Assembly (NCBI RefSeq): GCF_003672135.1
Contig: NC_039510.1
Coordinates: 496,001-560,000, forward strand
Direction: 5' to 3'
From: Ooceraea biroi
Taxonomy: Eukaryota; Arthropoda; Insecta; Hymenoptera; Formicidae
DNA: 64,000 nucleotides
Position numbers and translations under genes: made by a program
Shown: piece after piece, positions 47,184-58,510 of the stretch
How positions within the stretch are numbered: position 1 is the stretch's first letter
Layout: every line of letters begins with the position of its first letter
Notes under the pieces: generated by a model
What the model was told of the DNA's origin: nothing
Databases searched by the model: none
What the model saw: only the letters and a program-made list of their open reading frames with translations

Positions 47184-50100
47184 GTAAGTGCGCCCGGTTG
47201 GACGTGTATCGTTCAATACCTCTTTCTCCTCCTTTTTCTTTCTTTTCTTCCTCGTGTTCCGTGCTCTCTTCCCTGACGACTGATTTAAACGCGAATTCTT
47301 GCACCATCGAGCGACGTCCGGATGGAAAGTTACGTATGGGCGCGCGTAAGTCATCCGATCTTCTCAGTGCGATAAGATAAAAGCTAAACAGTCCGCTAAT
47401 TAAAGATCTGTGGCTCGCCAAGCCACCTCGAGAGGAGAAAAAAGGGAAAAAGGACGAAGAGGCTGCCGCTACGTTTTCTGAAATAAACACCGATCGCGGC
47501 ACGAGTTATCTGCGTAAGATGCGTTATCGCATCTTGCATGGCTCGATATGTTTATCAAGAAATTGGCTGTACACGTCGGTGTCTATTTTTCTTTTCAAAA
47601 AAAGCGATTAAACGGCGCGGAATCTTTGAAGCATCAAAAGCATCAGAGAGATATTGGCAAGGCATGATTATGGCTCATTTTTAATTAATCAAGTGTTAAT
47701 CGAATTGAGGAATGCTGTGTCGGAACGCTTTCATTCGTGCGAGTATGCGAGCAATGCGACAAGGCGCATGCCGTCGTCGCTGTGTTTTCGCAGGTAACAG
47801 CGAGAGGACAGTGAGTCAGTTGAAAAAGCAACCCTCGGTTCTCGACTGACAAAGCGGGCGCTCCAACATGTCGTCAATATTGACGCAAGATAGTTTCCAC
47901 CTCTGCGGAATAAGTCCGCCGCTTTCCCGAAATCGCCGTGCTTATCATGCGGACCGGTTTTCCTCCCGAATGCAAACAACCTCCGGATCGTCGCCAAAAA
48001 TCTCCGTCGCACATCGAAAGACATTTGTATCGAAAAACACGAATCTCTTTCTCTTTACATGTTACTACATTAACGAGGGTTAATTGCGCAGAAGTCACCT
48101 CTCTCATACTGTCCATTCCGATTCGGACGGAGACAATCCGGCCACGGAGGAGCGACAGGCTGCACTCGGGATCGATCGGGATACGATAATTCAATCTGTG
48201 GCGGATTCTCTCGCGCTCTCGAGATGCTCCGTCTTACCCCTTCCGGTTCACCCCCGGGGCTCGGGTGCGATACGGTGGCCAGATTGCAGATACGAAGCAC
48301 CGGGCAGGCTTTATCTCTTATTTGTGGCCCCGTAGATTCTTGAAGCCGTCGCATCCGACTGCACCCTTCCTCCCCGTGCTAACCCCTTGCCCTTTGCTTC
48401 TACGATACCCTCGTATCGGCGATTCTGCTCTCCCGGGTGCTATCCCACTACCTTCCACCTGATCTTCCTCTTGTCTTGCCGCACGTTGTTCTCCTCGTCG
48501 GGGAGCGATTTCCGGACTCTCGCGTTGCTCGCGCGAGCTCGCTCGAGCGTGTACGAGCGCGTCAGTCGAGAGACGGGCTGGCGCTTTGCGCCCTGTGTGT
48601 GTTCCACCAAGTGGCTCGGATCTCCCTACCGGCGACGGCGAGCGCGGAGACAGGTAGCTGTTAGCTTATGTAGATTAAATTGTTTCGAAGAAGCCCGACT
48701 GCTGTTTATTCATCGCGAAACGACGGTGCTCGAGATAAACGGAACGACCCGGGGACCGAGAATGCGCCGTTTCCCCTCTTTCTCTCGGCCGTGGAGAAAC
48801 GCCGAGGGGATCCTTGAACGGATGGCGCGGACGAGAGCGGAGAAGAGACGGCCACAAGGGGAGGAAGAGACGATGCAACTCCTCCTCGTAATCCCGCGGG
48901 TCCGCATAATGCGGCATACGCGTGCACCACACTTCCGCATGCGATTGTACTCACCGTGTCCTCCGATTCTCCGGATTATCGATCGCGATTTGGAATTCCC
49001 TCTCGTGCGCCGGACGTCCCAGACAATCCGCGAAATGGATCCCTATATGTTACGTCAAAGAGAAATAAAAATAGAAAAAAGAAAGGAAACTTATTCTCCA
49101 ACCGAGACGCACCGCGTGTGTTATGCATTTACATTGCATAAGATTCCATTATTCGTGGATCGACATAGATGAGGCTCGAAATCGAAGGGACACAGATACG
49201 CAAGCACGGCCGATGCGACCGAGAGAGGGTAATTAATTCCGTTTGTAGTCCTTCTAAATTGCGAGAGAATTAAAGCCATGGTGTAACGGAGACCGCGCGT
49301 TGGTAAAGGACACCACTTTTACAGCGTACATATTTCATCGTCAATTGCGCGCCGCGGGATCCCCCCGGTACGCGCGATGCCATATAACGTAGCTACGTAG
49401 GAACTACCGGTGCGTTGCGAGCGAACGAGCGAACGAGCAATGGGACCGACGTCCATGGGACGCGTACGACGGGGGGTAGCGTTGGACCGATGCTGGAGAA
49501 GCGAGGCGAATCTCCCCACGCGCGACGCCAATCTACCAGATTAAAATACCATAAAAAGATTTTACGTGCGCGCTCATGAAATTACTACTGGCTGCTGAAG
49601 CGATTCTGACCCGCGCCTTCGCTCCCCGGGGGAGTCGCAGCGATATGATACAGCATGATTCACGGAAGGGGGATGTAAAGTGCCTGACTGTCGATGCGTA
49701 GCCGATCCATATGCGCGTATGCGGACCCGTTGTTAATTTGTCCGATTCCGATCAGACGCGATAAATCAGATTCAACGGAGAAAAGTCGCTGGGAAGTGTT
49801 TGAAAGCTTTATTTTATTACGGAGCATAAATCGGGCATAAATCTTTGCCGGTGAAATAAACGTGCGCGCACCAAGTGTTGCCGCGCATACACGTGAAAAG
49901 ATTAAAGCAGACGAGGAGGATGCGCGAGCGATCGGTGAGCCGAGTAAGAGCAGAGAAGAAATTGGGTTGCGTGTTGAGTGGCTAACGAGCGTCCGCCGGA
50001 ATAAGACCAACAAGTGCACGAGCGTGTACGCACGCGAGACGCGAAACACGACGACGACTTCCGCGCTCCGTCGAGGCGCAGCGACGCGTGGAATACGCTC

Positions 50101-50276
50101 CGCGTTATGCTCCACGACGCACCAGAGCGATCGTACTCGTCGCGCTGGGAATCGCGCGAAAATCATAATCGTCGATAAGTTCCTCCTAGATCGGGCGCAA
50201 AAAAAAGGAAAAAAAAGACTAATGGTACGTGCAGTCGCCTTTTTTCCGCTTCGTTTTTTCGAACTTTATCCGGCAG
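47184..50276. other. No gene assigned; CpG-rich
   Basis: The stretch contains a small hairpin (AAGATGCG/CGCATCTT) at 47516-47535, CpG-rich DNA at 48060-49020 and an 8-bp GAGCGAAC repeat at 49419-49438. A 261-codon plus frame (48387-49172) is Arg-rich, lacks domains and conflicts with the better splice-flanked minus-strand segment at 48955-49042. Confidence 0.5.
48955..49042 (-). other. Candidate minus-strand internal exon, 88 nt
   Basis: On the minus strand a long pyrimidine tract (complement of about 49052-49095), a branch-like CGTAAC and ATAG lead into this segment, which ends ACACG before GTGAGTA. This is the best acceptor-donor pair I found on either strand. Two frames are open. The more protein-like one starts at the third base (IHFADCLGRPAHEREFQIAI, then DNPENRRTR), and the second frame has a TAA. 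The 88-nt length is typical of an internal exon. The family is unknown, and it could be an untranslated or non-coding RNA exon. Confidence 0.25.
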
Positions 50277-50440
50277 GTTGGCGGTTGCTCGGCCATTTAC
50301 TTCACCCAGCTGTCAGATCCAATCGGCACCTCGATCATGCCAATTCCGATCTCCACCAAGTTCCCGTGCGGCGAATCCCGCGCACAAACGCACTCTCGGC
50401 ATTCTCTCGAGCATCGCAAGTTCCGCGTGTCATGGAATTG
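50277..50440 (+). other. Candidate exon after acceptor-like site, unidentified
   Basis: A TTTTTTCC-containing pyrimidine stretch and CCGGCAG precede this segment. The frame starting at the first base begins VGGCSAIYFTQLSDPIGTSI, with many codons ending in C or G. It is open to 50570. A GTACAC donor-like site follows 50440 and a weaker GTGCGG lies at about 50366. All three frames are open across part of the region, which weakens the case. The protein is unrecognised. Confidence 0.14.
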
Positions 50441-50772
50441 GTACACACGCGAGACACGTTCGCGCCGGATGGCAGTTATTCGCAGAGAGTCGTTAGTCTT
50501 CCGTAGACACCGGGGTCCAGCGCGGCCCACCGGCCGCGTTCCCCCGAGGAATTCATCTTATCCCTCTTGAATCTTTGATCTTGATAAATGTACGCCGCAA
50601 GGGGAGGTAGAAGAGAGGAACACCGAGCGATTTTCGGACCCGAATCGCGCGGCTCGCTGTTGAACACGCCGAAGCGTTATTCACCGCGACGGATTTTGCT
50701 GTACCGGTCGAGTGGCTGTAACGGCATTTCAACTATATCGTAACAACCGCATGCAATCGCGACGGATTAATA

Positions 50773-51213
50773 ATGTCGAAATATCGTGCGCACTTGCGGC
50801 GATTCACGCTCCGCATCGTCATCGTTGTCGTCATCATTGGCTTCGCGTTCCTTCACTCGACGAGAGTTTCGCTCGCAGGAGGAACAGAAACGTGCAATTC
50901 CAGATCTCTCGTCTCGCACAGACAATATAGCAATTCCACGGCGAGTTATTGCTCTGAATGCGTCGCCGTTCCGTTTAATTGCCCTCGGCATACCGCGAGT
51001 ATCACTGTATCCTTAGCGCAATTAGTTGCATATCCCGTACTCGCTGTTCCGTGTCTTAATATTAGCAGCGCGCTGCCCGCTTTCTGTGCACATTGCGAAA
51101 ATTTCTTTAAACGAGTTCTTCCAATAATTTTCTGCTCCGAGAGCCGAGCCACTCTTGCGAGGCGAGACCGGGGCTTCCCAGAGGATGAGAGCAGTATGTT
51201 ATACCGGCTCTAG
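50773..51213 (+). CDS. Unidentified ORF, 146 aa, signal-peptide-like start
   Basis: An ATG opens 146 codons. Residues 1-14 are basic (K3, R5, R9, R10, R14). Residues 15-27 form a hydrophobic core (IVIVVVIIGFAFL), and a small-residue stretch to about A35 (VSLA before GG) resembles a signal peptidase site. The mature part has eight cysteines and two N-glycosylation sequons (NST, NIS), as in a small secreted protein. Against this, the hydrophobic core comes from a run of GTC/ATC triplets, and another plus-strand frame and the minus strand are open over part of the same stretch. A GCTCGCAG acceptor-like site at about 50879 could instead mark an exon in another frame. The family is unknown. Confidence 0.15.
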   Translation: MSKYRAHLRRFTLRIVIVVVIIGFAFLHSTRVSLAGGTETCNSRSLVSHRQYSNSTASYCSECVAVPFNCPRHTASITVSLAQLVAYPVLAVPCLNISSALPAFCAHCENFFKRVLPIIFCSESRATLARRDRGFPEDESSMLYRL

Positions 51214-52196
51214 GTGGATGGAAACGTTTCCTCGTGAAAACGAGAAATTACGATGGGGGAGGGGAAATAAAGGAAGCTTTTCCTCTCAAAGCATTTGCTC
51301 GACTACCGTTCCGGCAATTAATACCCAGCGTTTTCGACGAGTCGCATGAATATTTCGCTGTTTACTGCACGTGGCGCCTCCTTTCCAGGCCGTGCGTTAT
51401 CGCGGACGTGGATCTGTAATTAAATGTCACTTAATATAATTAGCCCTCCGTTGCTCCGTCCCTCCGGTCTGTCTCGCGCTCTCTTCATTCTTCTAGTCTA
51501 TCCCTAACAATTTTATTGCCCCCGATCTCCTTTTCGTTCTCTGCTGGTAACGATCGTATTCCGGGTCGCTCCTCGTCGGTCTACGCGGAATGGCCGCTCC
51601 TGAGAGAGACCACGGAGACCTTGAGACCCTGCGAGTCTCATCGTTAAAATTATCATCATTTCTGTGATTACCGTCGCCTTTCGTGGAACTCTTGGCCTTC
51701 TTCCTCGTGCCCTCCGCGCGGCAATGCCACGCCCCTAACGCGTGAAAGCGCCAGAAATGAATACGCCACTGGAATAAAGGGTCGGGTCCCTTCATTTCCC
51801 CCGGGTGCCTGTTTTCTATGCAGCGCGTCAATTCTTTTTCTCGAACGCCGCAAGCGTTACTTATCTCCGTTCTATAATTAGCGGGCTTAAACGGCATTCA
51901 TGTACGTAGAGCGTCTAGACGTGCGTGATTACAATGTTACGTGTATGATTTGCCAATTACGCTAGTTACACTACGTGCTACTTATTCCTTTTTTCTCTTT
52001 TCTTTTTTTTAAAATAGAGGTACGAGAAATCTAATTTCGCTAACGATCTGTTTACCTCAATAGCGCTTCTATTTCGCGACACTCGTTTATGCATATGGAC
52101 AAGAGAGTTTCGAAGCCAACGTTGAAAACTGCGTCTCTGCGTGCATCTACTGCACGGAACGAGTCTTAATCTAGGTGCTGTTGTGAGATTCGATAA

Positions 52197-52270
52197 ATGC
52201 AAATGCTGGCACCAGCAATCCACGAATTTGCCAAATGTATTCAGTGCGATTACGTGAAGTGGTCTTGCAG
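52197..52270 (+). other. Candidate short first exon with strong donor
   Basis: An ATG just after an in-frame TAA opens 24 codons (MQMLAPAIHEFAKCIQCDYV then KWSC) plus 2 bases, ending GCAG before GTAAGC, a near-consensus donor. The peptide is unrecognised and the reading is short. A coincidental donor is quite possible. Confidence 0.12.
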
Positions 52271-53115
52271 GTAAGCCTGGTCCTTCCCAACGTATTTTCG
52301 GCAAACTGGAGTCTCTCTCTCTCTCTCTGGTCTCTTCATTTGCCGACCAACCACATGAAAGGGTTTGCACGAAAAATCAGGGGTAATGACTTTCAACTGC
52401 GCAACGATTGTGCGATACCAACGCGATTATGGCAGAACGTGTTCTTTGCATATTTTCGAGGGGTTGGCGATGGTCCAGAAGTCCCCCTATAATAACGCGC
52501 AACAGTGGAGAACGTGCATTACGTGCATCCACCGCTACACAAATAAATCGTAGCGTTGCCACCTCTGCTTCCACGATCCTCGGCACGGTCCTTTTTGTGC
52601 GTTTCTTCCGTACAACAGTTGCGAATAGCGAATGCCAACTGAGCTCCCGTAATCATATCGGATTTTCTATTGTTTCTGGAAGAACCACGATGAAATTTAT
52701 ACCCATTATCATTGCCGGGCTGTTTCGCCAGCGTTTCGCGTTATTACGTTTATTGTGTGAGCGGAAATTTTATTACTTATTATTCGCTACGGGATGTACA
52801 ATGCTTCGCAATTATTTTGGAGGGACGAAGGAACGAACGCGGATTGCACTCTTCGCGAAAGAACTCTGAAGGGTGCGAAGGGATCGATCGTATGTGCCCG
52901 ATCTGCATCTTGCCTCGCGTTGCATAATCATATGCTGACACGTGTCATGTCTAAATTACTTTAACTAACTACTATTTGTATTTGCGTGGACAATGTTACG
53001 CGACTGCAGCACGATCGCGAGTAACGCCATGACTCAACCACGATCATTCATCGCGCGCAAAGAAGGGGGATAACAGGCATTTCATCGTCGATACATCACG
53101 GACGTTTATTTCCAG

Positions 53116-53166
53116 ATGAAGCATATTTATTCTGAGCGCAAGGCGCGCGCGGACTCACGACTGCAG
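53116..53166 (+). other. Candidate 51-nt exon, phase 0
   Basis: GTTTATTTCCAG precedes it and CAG|GTGCAA ends it. It gives 17 codons (MKHIYSERKARADSRLQ) in phase 0 at both ends. The splice sites look reasonable, but no neighbouring exon of the same gene can be identified. Confidence 0.13.
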
Positions 53167-54937
53167 GTGCAAATCACCGTCACCTCTTAATTTCAGGCTA
53201 CAGCCATTTTTAGGGTAGTTAATGGCATCGTTTGTCGAGTAGTATCCGCGGAACTGTGTCCACACGCCGAATGATGAATGGATCCGAGCTGGGAGATGGA
53301 GTGCCGAACGAGCGTCCCGAGAATAGGCTGATGTCTCAAGCAGTACGTAAGTCGTAATCACGTCTGTCGGCGCGTTGCGGGTAACGGAAAGCGCACCTTT
53401 GTTCTCGGTCCGCGCGTACGGTCGTGACCGGCCGTGATGGACGTCGATAACGGTGAAAAATCTCGCGTAAAGGCACACGGCGCGCTTAACGCGCCAATAA
53501 ATAACATTGTCCGCGACGATAAGTCGTCGTCTCGAAACGGGGAAGCGCGCTGGGTCCTCCCGCGATGTCATCCCATCAGCTTCGCGTTCGTTTTGCTCGG
53601 TTTTGCGCTGCTATAACGAGCTGTACCCTATGCACACAGGTTTCCCTGCCTTCGTCGCGGCCCCGAGACGAGCATTCATCTCTCATCCCAACAGCGGTCG
53701 CATTTTGACCAGCAATCTCGTCAACGTTTGTGAATGAAGCTTTCTTTCGCCTATCCTCGACGCGTTTAAAACGCGCTTCGGCATTGAACGCGCGAGGGTG
53801 TGCCTGTCGAGCTTTCCGCGCGCGCACGAGGGTGGATCATTATGCAGATATGCGGAAACGCGCACGTGTTCCGGCCGAATCGACATGCCGGCGTTGGAAA
53901 ACAAACGTCATTGACACACGTGCGAATGTATCGCTGTCAAGCTCCGAGGCGAGCAGGCTTGCACGGAATTCATTTAAACACCCCGCTCGACTAGGTACAA
54001 TGTAGATGCGTTTGTTTAAGCGTGTACACGCGACGCGCGATCCCATTTACAGATTTCTATGATTCTGTCGACACTGTGGACGTGCGCGTGGTGAACGAGG
54101 GAGAGAGCCGGGCTGAGACTGAACAATGCTTTATTCACGAAGTCTTGCGCATTCGCGCGGGGGCGAAAGCGCTGAAACGACGCGACGAAAACCGATGAAC
54201 AAACGGCGCATTCTGGAAGACAGACACTTTTCACGTTCGCACATTCAGCCGCGAGCCTCCTTTGTTTCAGGTAATGTGGCGTGTTCGTCGCCGCAAGATT
54301 CGGTATCCCGCGGAATGGGGTACCCGTACTACGGGGCGGAAAAAAAGAGTACGCCGTCCGTGGAACGGTTGGCTGTCAAGTCCAAATTTCGCGCTCTCGT
54401 CAGGCTCTCGTCGGACGAGGAAAATTCACGGCAGAACAAGCGGCGCTCGAACGTACGATTATTCTGCAGTTAACAGCAGTGTGCCCGAGTGAATTCCATG
54501 ATGCGCCGCTAACCCGGAGACCTCCGTAACTCACAACGTAATTAATCTTCGGGATTACTAGACAGGATAGAGGAACGGTCGACGTCCTTATTAACGCGCT
54601 GAAGAGGACGGCGCCAACAAAGCGGATTCCACCTTGGGCAAACTGTTGACGAGTAAGAATGAGTGATAAGAAGGAGCCGGGTGACTTTGTTGCGGCTCGC
54701 TGATCTGTTTGATAGAATCACACGAATTACGCAAATAACGCAAAGGGGAACGAACGTCGCGCAGAGATTGTATGGCTAATATAATCACGCTGATTGTTCC
54801 AATCTCGCCGGGATGGTCCGGCGTGTTCCTGAAAATTTGCACCTAATGGGATTTTAATGACCACGACGGGTAAGACAATTCGCGCGCGGGTTTTACGCGC
54901 CAGGCAATCTGACGATAATTATATCTACTGTAAAAGG

Positions 54938-54974
54938 CAGAAAGAAAAAGAGAGAGAGAGAGAGAGACAAAGAG
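54938..54974. repeat. GA-rich microsatellite
   Basis: An AGAAAGAAAAAG run passes into pure GA and then AAGAGG. Confidence 0.85.
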
Positions 54975-57496
54975 GAAGCTGATTTTATTTAACGTTATCG
55001 CCGATGCATCGGAAGGTTTGATTTATCGCCATTCGCCGTTGCAGATCCTTTTACACCGGCGATCGGAATTCGCGTTATTAGCGTGACTTGTTTCATTATA
55101 TGGCAATCGGTGAGAACGGTATTTGGTGTGTAACCCATAGCGTATATATAGCGTTACGTGTACCACTGGTAGCAAGGAAACGAGATTCGCTTGAGACCTG
55201 TCAAAGGAAATCGAAGCCGCAAACTGACATTTTCAGAGGTATGATACTACGAACAGACGCACCACGTTCTTCCCAGAAGATCAATATGATTTTAATCGCG
55301 GCAACGATTCCGCCGATCGCTCCGCGTCTTGATGGTCTGTCCCGAATGGGGTCCCGTCACTTTCGAAATGTGAGCACACGTGTGGCTACGGAAAAGTCAC
55401 GTTCGATCGCGCACCCGGTGAAACGGGCAAAGTTCAGTCTCGCGATAGTGCATCGGCGCGCGGGCCGCACGAGCTTTTACGCTTTCGCGCGATTTAAAGA
55501 GATACATCCATTGTGAATTATGCCTCGCTTCCCCGTACGATGACGAGCATCTCGCATCCAGTATTTACGGCCATTGTCTTCGTACCCGTACTTGTTCGTC
55601 GCTCGGGGCGAGAGCGGCGCATGGCAACGGGCTCATCGTGATCGTTATTGAGGCGCGTGGGTTGTCCTCTTCATCCTCGTATTCTCGTCCTCCCGTTTCC
55701 CTCTTTGCGTTCTCCACCCCGTTGTTCGCTCGAGATATTTCAGACCGGCAAACATATATCCGTGCACCGCGTACGTCACGTCGCATGCACTCGAGTTACG
55801 ACTGGTCCGGCATGTACAAAACTTTTTTCGCATTCGTAGGATGCGTACACATCGCACGCATGTACACGTGACGGTTCTTACGCACAGGAAACATCGATCG
55901 ATGCACCAGAAGCCTGAAAACGACGCATTGATTACAAATATACTCGTGAGGGATCACTTTACGAGTAAAACGGGAGAAATCGAACGCCGAAATATCTCGG
56001 AAATTGCACTGCGGAATTTCCCGCGTGTCGTCTCGCTAACCGCTCATGGACGGAGGGAATCGTCTGACCTTTCCTCTCACAGTCCACGTGATTTCAATCA
56101 CCGTCGGCGTTATCCTCGATATTCACTTCAATGGGAAATCGCGGACGGGCGTAGTAACCGTAGTGTCACGGGGAGAGAAGATGCGCACACAATTTCATTC
56201 TCACGATAATCGGCATTACCTCGATTTTCTCCCGTGCAGAGTGACTTTTTATCCGTAATCTTTAGTGGAAACAAAACCATTCTTCGCCGAAATTTATCGA
56301 GCCCGTCTCCGCAACGAGCGGACGAACGAAGTAACGGCGCTCGGGCCACACTCGTGCCGCGTGCACGTAGATAACTTTCTCCGGCGTGATAAGCCGTAAG
56401 GTATAAATCTGAATTGTTTTTATAATTCCCGCGGCGAGATGAGGTATCGAGATAACGGGGATTCTAACGAAGTCTGTAATTTGCGGACCGCCAACGCCGC
56501 GATGACCGTGCGGGGCCGCACGTTAGCGGACCCGCGATGCATCGCGATTTAAAACCAATCGATGTCTGATGGATATGGAAAAAAGCCCGCCGCGCCGTTG
56601 TGGTACGGCGCATCTTATCGACTTGTCATTGCGTTAACAATTTAATATTAAAGAGTGTGTGAGCGAATGTTCAGATTCAGCTTTAAAGAGTAACGAAATT
56701 TTCAAAGAGAGATGCGAAAAAATATAACGCATTATATATTGATATCAGAAATGATTATAGGTATCATTTCTTTCGTCACCTTTTTCGATTTATCGTGAAT
56801 TCTGAGTGGAATGCATGCCGAATGTCGGCGTTTGACAGCTTATAAATATGTAACGCTGTAAAAGCTATCAGTACGCAATAAGCGCTACGAATATAGAGTG
56901 TCCAACAAACGGTACGTCGACCAGCGCAATATTTCCGATGATTTATATCCGGCGAAACGTAATTGGACATCGCCGCGCGCAGAGTGCTTCCTACACGGAA
57001 CACGATGTGTGCTCGCAGTTGATAAAGATTGCCTACGATAGTACTTTGTATCGTTTAACGTACCGACTATTGTGTATTATTGGCGCGCGCCTGATACGGA
57101 GATAGCACGAGGATGCGTATTGCCGCGTTCTCCATTGAAATATCACGCTCGTCCGACGACATACGTCGAGCGTTCTTCGCGCAGGCAATTAAAGCCGCCT
57201 TATTTCGCGCGTCCAGTCGTATCTTTGAACCGTGGACAACTGTGCAACGGAACGTACGTTCCCTTCAATTTATGACGATTGTAAAATTCGAAGCGCTGCG
57301 CTCTTCATTCCGGCGCGCACCGCGTGTTCCGCATTGAAATCACGTATCTCGCTACGGTGTTCTATTAAAATTATCAACTCGGTCAGTAACATAGATACAT
57401 TAACCGGTCGTTCTATTAAGTTCTTTACATCGTGATGACGTTAGCTGAAAGCGGACACTCGCTGAATGAGCTCATTTTAGTAAAGCGGTCACATCG

Positions 57497-57556
57497 GCAG
57501 CGAGAGAGATAGCGAGAGAGAGGAGAGAAGAGAGAAAGAGAGAAGCGAGGGAGAGA
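57497..57556. repeat. GA-rich tract, 60 bp
   Basis: GAGAGA units with GATAGC, GGAGAG and AAGAGA interruptions on the plus strand. Confidence 0.85.
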
Positions 57557-57895
57557 ACCTGTCCAACGCGTTTGTCCGCGAACAAGCTTCTCTCGTCACC
57601 ATGTTACCCTGTTCCCCATACTCTTCTGACATGCACGACGAGGGCCAACAAGAAACGTAGGAGATATGATTTGGCGCAGGCTGGCCGTTTGCAATGCTTT
57701 TTAAAGCACAGTCGCGTCGAGACAGCAACTGTCAGCGATATTGAGTTTACCTATAAACGCACATTTCTCCCTCTCGCTTCGAGAGGTATCGGACGCAAGT
57801 TTTAACGTGTGACTGAGAGAAACAAGTACAATAGCATTGTGTCTGCAACGCAACTCGTCAGAAAATATCCGACTTCCGCTTCTTCCTCCGGCTGT

Positions 57896-57897
<2 letters not shown>

Positions 57898-57927
<30 letters not shown>
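57898..57927. repeat. (CT)n microsatellite
   Basis: TTTCTCTCT passes into a pure CT run on the plus strand. Confidence 0.9.
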
Positions 57928-58374
57928 GCGCCCATCGTTCTCTATTGGTCTTGGTCCCGTTTCTACCACGAGCGGATGTATCGGGCTTCGCTAACCGACT
58001 AGCTAGCATTCACTAGACACGAGACCACGCACAAATCGAAACATCGGTATGCGTCAGAACAGTTCTCAGTGTCGGCGACGTCGCACGTTCAGATGAAAGT
58101 TGTAACACCGTTAGAAGCTCTGTTTTCTGAAGCTCATTGTACGGTACTTTATGAAAAAAAACTGCGATTTCCACTGGTCGCTAGTTTCGAGAAGTAAGTA
58201 TTCTGTTCAACGTTAGATTATACTGAACGTGCAAGATCGTTGCGCTATCAGCAGGCACTCGGTTCTACGTTTCAGCTCCGTGCTCACCCTATGATGCAAA
58301 AGTTACGATAATAATCTTAACTTCACCGGTGTACAAGACGTTCTATTGGCCATATCACAAATTCATGGATTTCC

Positions 58375-58510
58375 AAAGTACAAGAGTAAACTCGGTGTAC
58401 CGGTAGATGAGGTACGGGCACTTTAGGGAATAAGCTGGCACTCCGATGTCTCAATTGCGAATTACAGAACTCTAAAGTAGGAGAGTAAACTCGGTATAAC
58501 GCTATTACCT
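58375..58510. repeat. Short direct repeat, 99-bp spacing
   Basis: AAAGTA.xxGAGTAAACTCGGT occurs at 58375 and again at 58474. The shared core AGAGTAAACTCGGT (14 bases) is identical, with looser similarity around it. It is probably an old local duplication or a repeated binding site. It codes for nothing recognisable. Confidence 0.4.

Larger units (their letters stand above)
51214..57496. other. No gene assigned; CpG-rich with weak exon-like segments
   Basis: An acceptor-like CTCCTTTCCAG at 51394 precedes only a short frame. A CT run lies at 52311-52328 and a GA run at 54938-54974. A TTTGTTTCAG site near 54269 stands inside a 115-codon frame (54126-54473). CpG-rich DNA spans 53100-54500. No recognisable family was found, and two short candidates are listed separately. 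Confidence 0.45.

Noticed and set aside
47516..47535. A compact 8-bp-stem hairpin resembling a bacterial terminator.
   Set aside because: The window is eukaryotic and there is no T run. It is a simple inverted repeat.
48387..49172. A 261-codon plus-strand frame.
   Set aside because: It is Arg-rich with no domain, lies in stop-poor CpG-rich DNA, and conflicts with a better splice-flanked minus-strand segment.
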